NCBI GenBank assembly: GCA_013368325.1
Contig: JAACJK010000254.1
Location: 1-21,050 of the forward strand
Source: Ephemerocybe angulata
Taxonomy: Eukaryota; Basidiomycota; Agaricomycetes; Agaricales; Psathyrellaceae
Direction: 5' to 3'
DNA: 21,050 bases
Position numbers and translations under genes: made by a program. The notes under the pieces were generated by a model. It had not been told where the DNA came from. It saw nothing but the letters and a program-made list of their open reading frames with translations, and ran no database searches. Shown in pieces: positions 7,772-15,869 of the stretch; positions within the stretch are counted from its first letter, which is position 1, and each line of letters opens with the position of its first letter.

Positions 7772-9352
7772 ATGTTGTTTTCTACAATCTTAATTTTAAT
7801 AGTGGCTAAGGCCCTTCCTTTAAAAAGAATAACTTCTATTCATTTTACAAGAATTACTGCTATAATATTATTACTATCAGGTATATTAAGTTTTAATATC
7901 ACATATATTCAGTCAATTGGATCTGGTATAGGATTATATAGTGGATTATTTCAAATAACAAATTTAAGTAGTATGATTGAATTATTTTTATTAATAATAG
8001 GTTTTATGATTTTAATAGGTTGGCCTATTCTTAAAGAAGAAAGTAATCTTAATATAGATTATTCTATAATAGTATTATTTAGTACTTTAGGTTCAAGTTT
8101 ATTAATTTCTAGTTTTGATTTAATTTCATTCTATTTAAGTATAGAATTACAATCATTTGGATTATATATTTTAACTACTTTATATAGAAATTCAGAGATT
8201 CATGGAATAAATGCAAGTAATGCAGGTTTAAAATATTTCTTATTAGGTGGTTTCTCCTCCGCTATAATATTATTAGGTGCAGGTTTAATATATTCTTATA
8301 CTGGATTAACTCAAATAGAATCAATATATACTTTAATAAGTAGTTCAAATATGGATTATGTTATAACAGGTACTTTATTAGGTATTTTATTAATAGTTAT
8401 AGGTTTATTATTTAAAATAGCTGCTGCTCCATTACATAATTGGTCTCCAGATGTATATGATGAAGCACCAACAATAGTAACAATTTGGTTAACAATAATG
8501 CCTAAAATATCTATATTAATATTATTATTAGAATTATATTCTCCTTTCGCTTCTTTAATTAATCCTTTAAGCTCTGGATTAGGATTGAATACATTTTTAT
8601 TATTAAAAATTGTAATATTAATAAGTGCTATTTTTTCTTTAATTTTAGGAACAGTTGTTGGTTTAGCTCAAAATAAAATAAAACGATTATTAGCCTATAG
8701 TACTATATCACATATAGGTTTTATTTTATTAGCTTTAGCTATAAATACTGAACAATCTATAGATTCATTTATCTTTTATTTATTTCAATATATTATTACT
8801 AATTTAAATATTTTTTTAATTTTATTAGCTATATCTTATATTAATTCTATTCCTAAAATTTTTTCTAATTATTCTATAGAAATTTTAGATATTAGATTTT
8901 TAAACGATTTACAAGGTTTATTCTGGAAGAATCCTATATTAAGTTTAACTTTAACTATTTCTTTATTCTCTATGGCTGGAATTCCTCCTTTAATTGGTTT
9001 CTTTTCTAAACAATTTGTATTAAATTCTGCCTTAGATCAAGGTTATTATTTTATGAGTATATTAGCAATAATAGTTAGTGTAATAAGTGCTTCTTATTAC
9101 TTAAAAATTATTAAAATTATGCATACCGATCCAAATGGACAGCTGGCCATTCGGCCTGCAATAGATCAAATTAATTCTAATAAAATAATCACGGGACAGG
9201 AAGTAGGGTTGGTAACAAACAATACATGGTCCAATTCATTTCATATTTTTATTATTTCTTCTTTAACTTTATTCATATTATTTTTCATTTGTAAACCGAT
9301 ATTAATATTAAGTAGTACTCAAGTACTGTCTTTAACATTTTTTAAATTATAA
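7772..9352 (+). CDS. nad2: NADH dehydrogenase subunit 2
   Basis: This encodes an antiporter-like proton-pumping subunit of complex I (NuoN homologue). The 526-residue protein is of normal fungal length and strongly hydrophobic. Family blocks include SFDLISFYLSIELQSFGLYI (about 113-132), FKIAAAPLHNWSPDVYDEAP (about 212-231), the RLLAYSTISHIGFILLAL stretch (about 304-321) and FSMAGIPPLIGFFSKQFVL (about 401-419). It starts with ATG in GAGATG and its TAA shares its last A with the ATG of nad3. One oddity is codons 458-462 (CTG GCC ATT CGG CCT, then GCA), which are identical to the core of an intergenic G+C cluster. The G+C-rich segment continues to about 9213. The right-arm copy carries a 1-nt deletion. 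Confidence 0.97.
   Translation: MLFSTILILIVAKALPLKRITSIHFTRITAIILLLSGILSFNITYIQSIGSGIGLYSGLFQITNLSSMIELFLLIIGFMILIGWPILKEESNLNIDYSIIVLFSTLGSSLLISSFDLISFYLSIELQSFGLYILTTLYRNSEIHGINASNAGLKYFLLGGFSSAIILLGAGLIYSYTGLTQIESIYTLISSSNMDYVITGTLLGILLIVIGLLFKIAAAPLHNWSPDVYDEAPTIVTIWLTIMPKISILILLLELYSPFASLINPLSSGLGLNTFLLLKIVILISAIFSLILGTVVGLAQNKIKRLLAYSTISHIGFILLALAINTEQSIDSFIFYLFQYIITNLNIFLILLAISYINSIPKIFSNYSIEILDIRFLNDLQGLFWKNPILSLTLTISLFSMAGIPPLIGFFSKQFVLNSALDQGYYFMSILAIIVSVISASYYLKIIKIMHTDPNGQLAIRPAIDQINSNKIITGQEVGLVTNNTWSNSFHIFIISSLTLFILFFICKPILILSSTQVLSLTFFKL
9143..9158. repeat. G+C cluster core inside nad2, in frame
   Basis: CTGGCCATTCGGCCTG matches spacer positions 4189-4204 base for base. Here it encodes Leu-Ala-Ile-Arg-Pro in a hydrophilic loop near the C terminus of Nad2. 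It uses CGG and CTG codons, which are rare in the surrounding gene. Confidence 0.8.
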
Positions 9353-9741
9353 TGACAAATTTATTATTTTTATTTATTTTTATTCCTATTTTAGCTTTTA
9401 TTTTATTAGCTTTAAATATTTTATTAGCTACTCATAATCCTGATGAAGCTAAAAATTCGACTTATGAATGTGGTTTTATAGCTTTACCTGAACAAACTCG
9501 TTCTACATTTCAAATACACTTTATGATTGTAGCTTTATTATTCTTAATTTTTGATTTAGAAATTTTATTATTATTTCCATTAGCTGTTTCTTTATATCAA
9601 ATTTCCATTTTCGGTTTATCAATAGGAATTATTTTTTTCGTAGTTTTAACTATTGGTTTTGTATTAGAAATAGGTAGTGGAGCTATTTCTCTGAATAATA
9701 CTGGGATTAATCCCAGTCCTAATTTTTTAAAAAAAAAATAA
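9352..9741 (+). CDS. nad3: NADH dehydrogenase subunit 3
   Basis: This encodes a complex I membrane subunit (NuoA homologue) whose matrix loop lies near the quinone site and takes part in the active/deactive transition. The 129-residue protein has three helices (about 3-25, 56-79 and 86-110). The conserved loop is NPDEAKNSTYECGF with Cys40, followed by the FLIFDLEILLLFP block with Asp68 and Glu70. ATG overlaps the nad2 stop by one base, an arrangement common in fungal mitogenomes that implies a shared transcript. The last codons run through an A-tract (Lys-Lys-Lys, then TAA). Its first 14 bases are the same as those of atp6. An unbroken copy lies at 13213-13602. Confidence 0.97.
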   Translation: MTNLLFLFIFIPILAFILLALNILLATHNPDEAKNSTYECGFIALPEQTRSTFQIHFMIVALLFLIFDLEILLLFPLAVSLYQISIFGLSIGIIFFVVLTIGFVLEIGSGAISLNNTGINPSPNFLKKK

Positions 9742-10303
9742 GTAGCCCAATTATCACTTTTTTTATATAAATAAAAAAAGTCAACTACTACAAAATTGAT
9801 TAGACTATCTTTGTTGACTTTTTTTTATCTATCTGTTGACTAATTTTAATCTATCACTTTTTTATTAACAATAAAAAAGTCAACAGATCAAATAAAGATA
9901 CTGGCCCTTCTAATTTTTTTTTTAAAAAAAAAAAAAATAACTGCAGATAAAAAAGTGACTAAATAAACAAAAATAACCCTTTTGTTATACTTATTTCTGT
10001 TGTTATTAGATATAATTTCAGCATAATTTTTGTTTTGTTACTATCACTTACTAATTAATTTTTTTTGTTAAAACAAACAAAAAAAACCTACCCTAGATAT
10101 TGAAAAAATTAGTTTATTCCTATATAAGAAACAAAAACACTTATTACTTACTTTTTTTTTATGTTGACTTTTGTTCTTTTTATTTTTTTGTTTCACAAAC
10201 AAGAACAAAAAAATTAGGTAGCCCTGCTAATTTTTATTCTAGTAGGGCGATTGCCCAATTATTTTTTTAACAAAAAAAATTAGTAATAAAAGTGTTGAAA
10301 TTA
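9742..10303. repeat. Spacer between nad3 and tRNA-Ser; no gene seen
   Basis: It contains mini-hairpins (about 9757-9785 and 9850-9885), an empty cluster site at 9788-9803 and the GGGCGATTGCCC palindrome at 10245-10256. A non-repetitive patch at about 9975-10035 has no recognisable gene. Confidence 0.65.
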
Positions 10304-10390
10304 GGGCATTTGGTCGAGTCTGGTTTATGGCGCTCGTCTTGAAAACGAGTACTTTCAAAAAAGTCGTCGGTTCGAATCCGACAGTGCCCG
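10304..10390 (+). tRNA. trnS: tRNA-Ser(UGA)
   Basis: This is an 87-nt class II cloverleaf. The acceptor GGGCATT pairs with AGTGCCC (one G-U), with discriminator G. The anticodon stem CTCGT/ACGAG is perfect and the loop CTTGAAA gives anticodon TGA for UCN codons. The long variable arm (TACTTT...AAAGT) is as expected for serine. The T arm GTCGG-TTCGAAT-CCGAC is perfect. The 64-codon open frame on the opposite strand over this gene is a shadow. Confidence 0.95.
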
Positions 10391-10485
10391 ATTCCTTCAT
10401 TTTTTTTCTGTTTGTATCTCTTTTTGCGACCTAGTACTACAGATCGAAAAAGAAAAGTCAACAGAAAAAAATAGGGTGAAGGAAT
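10391..10485 (+). other. 95-nt stem-loop exactly filling the tRNA-Ser/ncRNA gap
   Basis: ATTCCTTCA (10391-10399) is perfectly complementary to TGAAGGAAT (10477-10485). Inside it, T8 plus CTGTT faces AACAG plus A7, and TTTTT faces AAAAA. The helix begins at the base after the tRNA-Ser discriminator and ends at the base before the closing helix of the following RNA candidate. A processing hairpin or a 5' domain of that RNA is possible. I cannot tell which. Confidence 0.6.
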
Positions 10486-10756
10486 GGAGGGAGTTCAAAA
10501 GTGGTTATTGAGGTTTCTAGATTCCCCGAGACTTAACAGTTATGAGGTTAAAATTAAAAAAGGTGCTTATTCAAATTCATGTTAATAGACGGCCTATTCT
10601 ACTCTTGGAAAGTCGCTAAGGAAAAGAGGAGAAAGAAAGTTGAAACTGAAAAAAAATAAACAGCGGTTTAACCAGTACTTATTTTTTAGGGCCAGAAAAA
10701 TAAGTACCTGCCATAGCTAGTCAAGGGAAAGAATAAAAAACTTCGAACCCCCTTCC
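10486..10756 (+). ncRNA. Candidate structured RNA, possibly RNase P RNA
   Basis: This ~270-nt block has no open frame, higher G+C and few of the poly-T hairpins that fill the other spacers. Its ends can pair: GGAGGGAGTTC (10486-10496) with GAACCCCCTTC (10745-10755), 11 positions with one A-C mismatch and one G-U. A perfect 12-bp hairpin (GTACTTATTTTT with AAAAATAAGTAC, 10675-10707) lies near the 3' side. GGAAAGTC at about 10609-10616 equals the core of conserved region I of bacterial-type and fungal mitochondrial RNase P RNAs. Against that reading, I do not find a convincing region V (ACAGAA-like) partner before the 3' stem. So rnpB is a hypothesis, while a structured RNA is better supported. 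A perfect minus-strand mate lies at 12198-12468. Confidence 0.4.
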
Positions 10757-11139
10757 AATTAAAAAATCAATAACCCTTTAACCCCTTTAGCCCTACGGAA
10801 AAAAAAAAAACGGACTTATTTATTTTTTGGACTTATTTTTTTTTTATCACTATCACTTACTAATTAATTTTTTTTGTATTGTTACAAAAAAAATTGATAA
10901 GGGTTATCTGTTCAGTTATTTTTTTTTTGTTTTTATTGACTTTTTTTATTTATATAAAAAAGTGATAAAAAAATAAAGAATGGCCAGTAATTTTAATCTA
11001 TCACTTACCGCAGGGTTTTTTTATAATTAAAGTCACAGATCAAAAAGTTATAGATTAAAAAAAGTCAAGAAAAAAAAAATAAGCCCATTTCCATTTCCAT
11101 TTCCATTTCCATTTCCATTTTCATTACCCAAGAAAATAA
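10757..11139. repeat. Spacer with mini-hairpins and a (CCATTT)6 array
   Basis: No gene is seen. It has poly-T hairpins, an ACCGCAGGGTTT cluster at 11007-11018 and, next to tRNA-Arg(UCU), a hexanucleotide tandem array. Confidence 0.65.
11085..11120. repeat. (CCATTT)6 microsatellite
   Basis: There are six perfect CCATTT units followed by a degenerate TCATT. The mirrored arm has exactly six AAATGG units at 11833-11868. Equal copy number in both arms argues against long independent divergence of the arms. Confidence 0.9.
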
Positions 11140-11211
11140 ATTCTTTTAGTTCAATGGTTAGAACGGCATTCTTCTAAAGTGCATATTCTGGTTCGAATCC
11201 GGAAAAGAATA
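11140..11211 (+). tRNA. trnR: tRNA-Arg(UCU)
   Basis: This is a 72-nt cloverleaf. The acceptor ATTCTTT pairs fully with AAAGAAT, with discriminator A. The anticodon stem GCATT/AGTGC has one G-U and the loop CTTCTAA gives anticodon TCT, reading AGA/AGG, the main Arg codons of these genes. The T arm is TCTGG-TTCGAAT-CCGGA with one T-G. It is the gene nearest the fold-back axis (263 nt away). The intact mate is at 11742-11813. Confidence 0.93.
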
Positions 11212-11741
11212 CTTATAAATAAATTAAATATATCAAAAAAAAAATAATGTAGGGTTGGTTTTTTACTAATCCAGGCCTTAGGCCAGTTGTAGTAAAAAAA
11301 AAAAATTGATAAGGTTTTTGTTTATCACTTTTTTCAGGCTTAATTTATCACTTTTTTTCTTTTGAACAGAAAGAAAAAAAGTCAGTAATTAGATAATAAG
11401 GGCCAGCAAAAAAAAAAAAAGTAAGAAACCCTGCGGTAAAATTTAATTGGGCTTATTTTTATCACTTTTTTTTATAAAAAGTAAAAAAAAAAAAATAAGC
11501 CAATTAATTTTACCGCAGGGTTTCTTACTTTTTTTTTTTGCTGGCCCTTATTATCTAATTACTGACTTTTTTCTTCTGTTCAAAAAAAAAAGTGATAAAT
11601 TAAGCCTGAAAAAGTGATAAACAAAAACCTTATCAATTTTTTTTTTTTATCATTTTTTTTTTTTACTACACTGGCTAAGCCTGGATTAGTAAAAACCAAC
11701 CTACATTATTTTTTTTTTGATATATTTAATTTATTTATAAG
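11212..11741. repeat. Axis region of the palindrome
   Basis: The symmetry axis falls between 11474 and 11475, inside a CACTTTTTTTTATAAAAAGT mini-hairpin. Left of it are an inverted spacer module with a TAA-type G+C cluster (11271-11286) and AAACCCTGCGGTAA at 11426-11439. The right side repeats them with several losses: GGGCTT becomes GGCTT, the cluster loses bases, and an extra ATGATA plus A-tract appears near 11640-11665. There is no gene. Confidence 0.85.
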
Positions 11742-11813
11742 TATTCTTTTCCGGATTCGAACCAGAATATGCACTTTAGAAGAATGCCGTTCTAACCATT
11801 GAACTAAAAGAAT
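11742..11813 (-). tRNA. trnR: tRNA-Arg(UCU), right-arm copy
   Basis: This is an exact reverse-complement copy of the 11140-11211 gene, 72 nt long with the same TCT anticodon and all stems intact. The 62-codon frame across it on the plus strand is a shadow. Confidence 0.92.
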
Positions 11814-12197
11814 TTATTTTCTTGGGTAATGAAAATGGAAATGGAAATGGAAATGGAAATGGAAATGGGCTTATTTTTTTTTTCTTGACTTTTTTTAATC
11901 TATAACTTTTTGATCTGTGACTTTAATTATAAAAAAACCCTGCGGTAAGTGATAGATTAAAATTACTGGCCATTCTTTATTTTTTTATCACTTTTTTTAT
12001 ATAAATAAAAAAAGTCAATAAAAACAAAAAAAAAATAACTGAACAGATAACCCTTATCAATTTTTTTTGTAACAATACAAAAAAAATTAATTAGTAAGTG
12101 ATAGTGATAAAAAAAAAATAAGTCCAAAAAATAAATAAGTCCGTTTTTTTTTTTTCCGTAGGGCTAAAGGGGTTAAAGGGTTATTGATTTTTTAATT
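11814..12197. repeat. Right-arm spacer, mate of 10757-11139
   Basis: It holds the (AAATGG)6 array at 11833-11868, an inverted CCGCAGGG cluster near 11937 and poly-T hairpins. There is no gene. Confidence 0.65.
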
Positions 12198-12468
12198 GGA
12201 AGGGGGTTCGAAGTTTTTTATTCTTTCCCTTGACTAGCTATGGCAGGTACTTATTTTTCTGGCCCTAAAAAATAAGTACTGGTTAAACCGCTGTTTATTT
12301 TTTTTCAGTTTCAACTTTCTTTCTCCTCTTTTCCTTAGCGACTTTCCAAGAGTAGAATAGGCCGTCTATTAACATGAATTTGAATAAGCACCTTTTTTAA
12401 TTTTAACCTCATAACTGTTAAGTCTCGGGGAATCTAGAAACCTCAATAACCACTTTTGAACTCCCTCC
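12198..12468 (-). ncRNA. Candidate structured RNA, right-arm copy
   Basis: This is the minus-strand mate of 10486-10756. The closing helix, the 12-bp hairpin and the octamer (read here as GACTTTCC on the plus strand) are all preserved. No length change was found in it: paired coordinates sum to 22954 at both ends. Confidence 0.4.
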
Positions 12469-12563
12469 ATTCCTTCACCCTATTTTTTTCTGTTGACTTT
12501 TCTTTTTCGATCTGTAGTACTAGGTCGCAAAAAGAGATACAAACAGAAAAAAAATGAAGGAAT
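12469..12563 (-). other. 95-nt stem-loop, right-arm copy
   Basis: This is the mate of 10391-10485, with ATTCCTTCA/TGAAGGAAT ends preserved. It lies between the RNA candidate and tRNA-Ser on the minus strand. Confidence 0.55.
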
Positions 12564-12650
12564 CGGGCACTGTCGGATTCGAACCGACGACTTTTTTGAA
12601 AGTACTCGTTTTCAAGACGAGCGCCATAAACCAGACTCGACCAAATGCCC
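12564..12650 (-). tRNA. trnS: tRNA-Ser(UGA), right-arm copy
   Basis: This is an exact 87-nt reverse-complement copy of 10304-10390, with the long variable arm and TGA anticodon intact. The 64-codon plus-strand frame over it is a shadow. Confidence 0.94.
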
Positions 12651-13212
12651 TAATTTCAACACTTTTATTACTAATTTTTTTTGTTAAAAAAATAATTGGG
12701 CAATCGCCCTACTAGAATAAAAATTAGCAGGGCTACCTAATTTTTTTGTTCTTGTTTGTGAAACAAAAAAATAAAAAGAACAAAAGTCAACATAAAAAAA
12801 AGTAAGTAATAAGTGTTTTTGTTTCTTATATAGGAATAAACTAATTTTTTCAATATCTAGGGTAGGTTTTTTTTTGTTTGTTTTAACAAAAAAAATTAAT
12901 TAGTAAGTGATAGTAACAAAACAAAAATTATGCTGAAATTATATCTAATAACAACAGAAATAAGTATAACAAAAGGGTTATTTTTGTTTATTTAGTCACT
13001 TTTTTTATCTGCAGTTATTTTTTTTTTTTTTAAAAAAAAAATTAGAAGGGCCAGTATCTTTATTTGATCTGTTGACTTTTTTATTGTTAATAAAAAAGTG
13101 ATAGATTAAAATTAGTCAACAGATAGATAAAAAAAAGTCAACAAAGATAGTCTAATCAATTTTGTAGTAGTTGACTTTTTTTATTTATATAAAAAAGTGA
13201 TAATTGGGCTAC
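12651..13212. repeat. Right-arm spacer, mate of 9742-10303
   Basis: It holds the same hairpins, the GGGCAATCGCCC palindrome (near 12698) and an empty cluster site (near 13155). There is no gene. Confidence 0.6.
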
Positions 13213-13602
13213 TTATTTTTTTTTTAAAAAATTAGGACTGGGATTAATCCCAGTATTATTCAGAGAAATAGCTCCACTACCTATTTCTAATACAAAACCA
13301 ATAGTTAAAACTACGAAAAAAATAATTCCTATTGATAAACCGAAAATGGAAATTTGATATAAAGAAACAGCTAATGGAAATAATAATAAAATTTCTAAAT
13401 CAAAAATTAAGAATAATAAAGCTACAATCATAAAGTGTATTTGAAATGTAGAACGAGTTTGTTCAGGTAAAGCTATAAAACCACATTCATAAGTCGAATT
13501 TTTAGCTTCATCAGGATTATGAGTAGCTAATAAAATATTTAAAGCTAATAAAATAAAAGCTAAAATAGGAATAAAAATAAATAAAAATAATAAATTTGTC
13601 AT
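13213..13602 (-). CDS. nad3: NADH dehydrogenase subunit 3, right-arm copy
   Basis: The encoded 129-residue protein is identical to that of 9352-9741, with the same loop Cys40 and FDLEILLLFP block. The reading frame is unbroken. As in the left arm its ATG shares one base with the nad2 stop. If the palindrome is a fold-back artefact this is not a second gene but the same gene read from the other strand. Confidence 0.9.
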   Translation of the reverse strand: MTNLLFLFIFIPILAFILLALNILLATHNPDEAKNSTYECGFIALPEQTRSTFQIHFMIVALLFLIFDLEILLLFPLAVSLYQISIFGLSIGIIFFVVLTIGFVLEIGSGAISLNNTGINPSPNFLKKK

Positions 13603-15181
13603 TATAATTTAAAAAATGTTAAAGACAGTACTTGAGTACTACTTAATATTAATATCGGTTTACAAATGAAAAATAATATGAATAAAGTTAAAGAAGAAAT
13701 AATAAAAATATGAAATGAATTGGACCATGTATTGTTTGTTACCAACCCTACTTCCTGTCCCGTGATTATTTTATTAGAATTAATTTGATCTATTGCAGGC
13801 CGAATGGCCAGCTGTCCATTTGGATCGGTATGCATAATTTTAATAATTTTTAAGTAATAAGAAGCACTTATTACACTAACTATTATTGCTAATATACTCA
13901 TAAAATAATAACCTTGATCTAAGGCAGAATTTAATACAAATTGTTTAGAAAAGAAACCAATTAAAGGAGGAATTCCAGCCATAGAGAATAAAGAAATAGT
14001 TAAAGTTAAACTTAATATAGGATTCTTCCAGAATAAACCTTGTAAATCGTTTAAAAATCTAATATCTAAAATTTCTATAGAATAATTAGAAAAAATTTTA
14101 GGAATAGAATTAATATAAGATATAGCTAATAAAATTAAAAAAATATTTAAATTAGTAATAATATATTGAAATAAATAAAAGATAAATGAATCTATAGATT
14201 GTTCAGTATTTATAGCTAAAGCTAATAAAATAAAACCTATATGTGATATAGTACTATAGGCTAATAATCGTTTTATTTTATTTTGAGCTAAACCAACAAC
14301 TGTTCCTAAAATTAAAGAAAAAATAGCACTTATTAATATTACAATTTTTAATAATAAAAATGTATTCAATCCTAATCCAGAGCTTAAAGGATTAATTAAA
14401 GAAGCGAAAGGAGAATATAATTCTAATAATAATATTAATATAGATATTTTAGGCATTATTGTTAACCAAATTGTTACTATTGTTGGTGCTTCATCATATA
14501 CATCTGGAGACCAATTATGTAATGGAGCAGCAGCTATTTTAAATAATAAACCTATAACTATTAATAAATACCTAATAAAGTACCTGTTATAACATAATCC
14601 ATATTTGAACTACTTATTAAAGTATATATTGATTCTATTTGAGTTAATCCAGTATAAGAATATATTAAACCTGCACCTAATAATATTATAGCGGAGGAGA
14701 AACCACCTAATAAGAAATATTTTAAACCTGCATTACTTGCATTTATTCCATGAATCTCTGAATTTCTATATAAAGTAGTTAAAATATATAATCCAAATGA
14801 TTGTAATTCTATACTTAAATAGAATGAAATTAAATCAAAACTAGAAATTAATAAACTTGAACCTAAAGTACTAAATAATACTATTATAGAATAATCTATA
14901 TTAAGATTACTTTCTTCTTTAAGAATAGGCCAACCTATTAAAATCATAAAACCTATTATTAATAAAAATAATTCAATCATACTACTTAAATTTGTTATTT
15001 GAAATAATCCACTATATAATCCTATACCAGATCCAATTGACTGAATATATGTGATATTAAAACTTAATATACCTGATAGTAATAATATTATAGCAGTAAT
15101 TCTTGTAAAATGAATAGAAGTTATTCTTTTTAAAGGAAGGGCCTTAGCCACTATTAAAATTAAGATTGTAGAAAACAACAT
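13602..15181 (-). pseudogene. nad2: nad2 right-arm copy, one frameshift
   Basis: This is the mate of 7772-9352, 1580 bases against 1581. The only difference I located is at 14566-14568, where a four-base A/T run has become three (GGTATTTATTA instead of GGTATTTTATTA on the coding strand). The frame is open for 206 codons from the start, then stops shortly after the deletion. The remaining part is open from the internal ATG at 14456 to the normal stop. The embedded G+C cluster core is present at about 13796-13811. The pattern suggests a sequencing deletion more than decay. Confidence 0.85.
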
Positions 15182-15869
15182 CTCAATAACCTTCAGTTAT
15201 TTTTTTTGTAACAAATACAAAAAAAAATTAGAATGGCCAGTAATTTTTTTTATTTACTTATTTTTTACCTTATCACTTTTGTTACTTACCGCAGGGTTTT
15301 TTAAAAAAAAAGTTATAAATAAAAAACCCTGCGGTAAGTAATATAATTAAGGCCAGTAAATATATTTTACTTATATTACTAACAGCACTTATTTTTGTTT
15401 CTGTTCAGTTATTTTTTTTGTTTTTCTTAAAAAAAATTAAGTAATTTTAATCTATCACTTTTGTTATAAAAACCTTATCAATTTTTTTTTTTACTACAAC
15501 TGGCCTAAGGCCTGGATTAGTAAGTAACAGATCAAAAAGTGATACTAATCAATTTTGTAGTAGTTGACTTTTTTTATTTATATCTGGAAAAAAGTGATAA
15601 CTGGCCATTCTAATTTTTTTATTTACTTTTTTTTCTTTATAGAAAAAAAAGTGATAAAAAAAATAACTGGATAAGGGTTAAAACAAAAATAAGTGCTGGT
15701 CAGGGCTTATTTTTTATTTATTGACTTTTTTATCATAAAAACAGAATAAAAAATAAGACTTGGATTATTTTTTTGTAAAAAAATTAGTAGTTATTTTTTT
15801 TGTATTGACTTTTTTTTCTTTATAGAAAAAAAGTGATATACAAAAAAATTAGATAGCCCAATTATTTAA
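15182..15869. repeat. Right-arm spacer, mate of 7080-7771
   Basis: It holds the CCGCAGGG hairpin (about 15283-15342), a TAA-type G+C cluster (near 15502-15517) and the mini-hairpins. It is four bases shorter than its mate. No gene was seen. Confidence 0.6.

Larger units (their letters stand above)
1878..11474 (+). repeat. Left arm of giant inverted repeat (palindrome)
   Basis: From 1878 to about 11474 the sequence recurs as its reverse complement in 11475-21050. Paired landmarks give near-constant coordinate sums: 22928 at the outer end and atp6, 22936 at tRNA-Val, 22940 at tRNA-Gly, 22945 to 22949 across nad5, 22954 at nad3 and tRNA-Ser, and 22949 at the axis. This arm holds intact reading frames for all five of its protein genes. 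Position 1878 is only the mate of the window's last base, so the true repeat may extend further on the right side. Confidence 0.97.

Noticed and set aside
10014..10025. A 12-base match (inverted) to the tRNA-Leu 5' region, TATGCTGAAATT
   Set aside because: It is too short to claim a tRNA relict; the flanking bases do not match and no cloverleaf forms.
10267..10461. 64-codon minus-strand ORF (and its mate at 12493-12687)
   Set aside because: It is the antisense of tRNA-Ser(UGA) and the adjacent stem-loop, with no protein-like signal.
11614..11802. 62-codon plus-strand ORF
   Set aside because: It runs through poly-T spacer and the antisense of the tRNA-Arg(UCU) copy.
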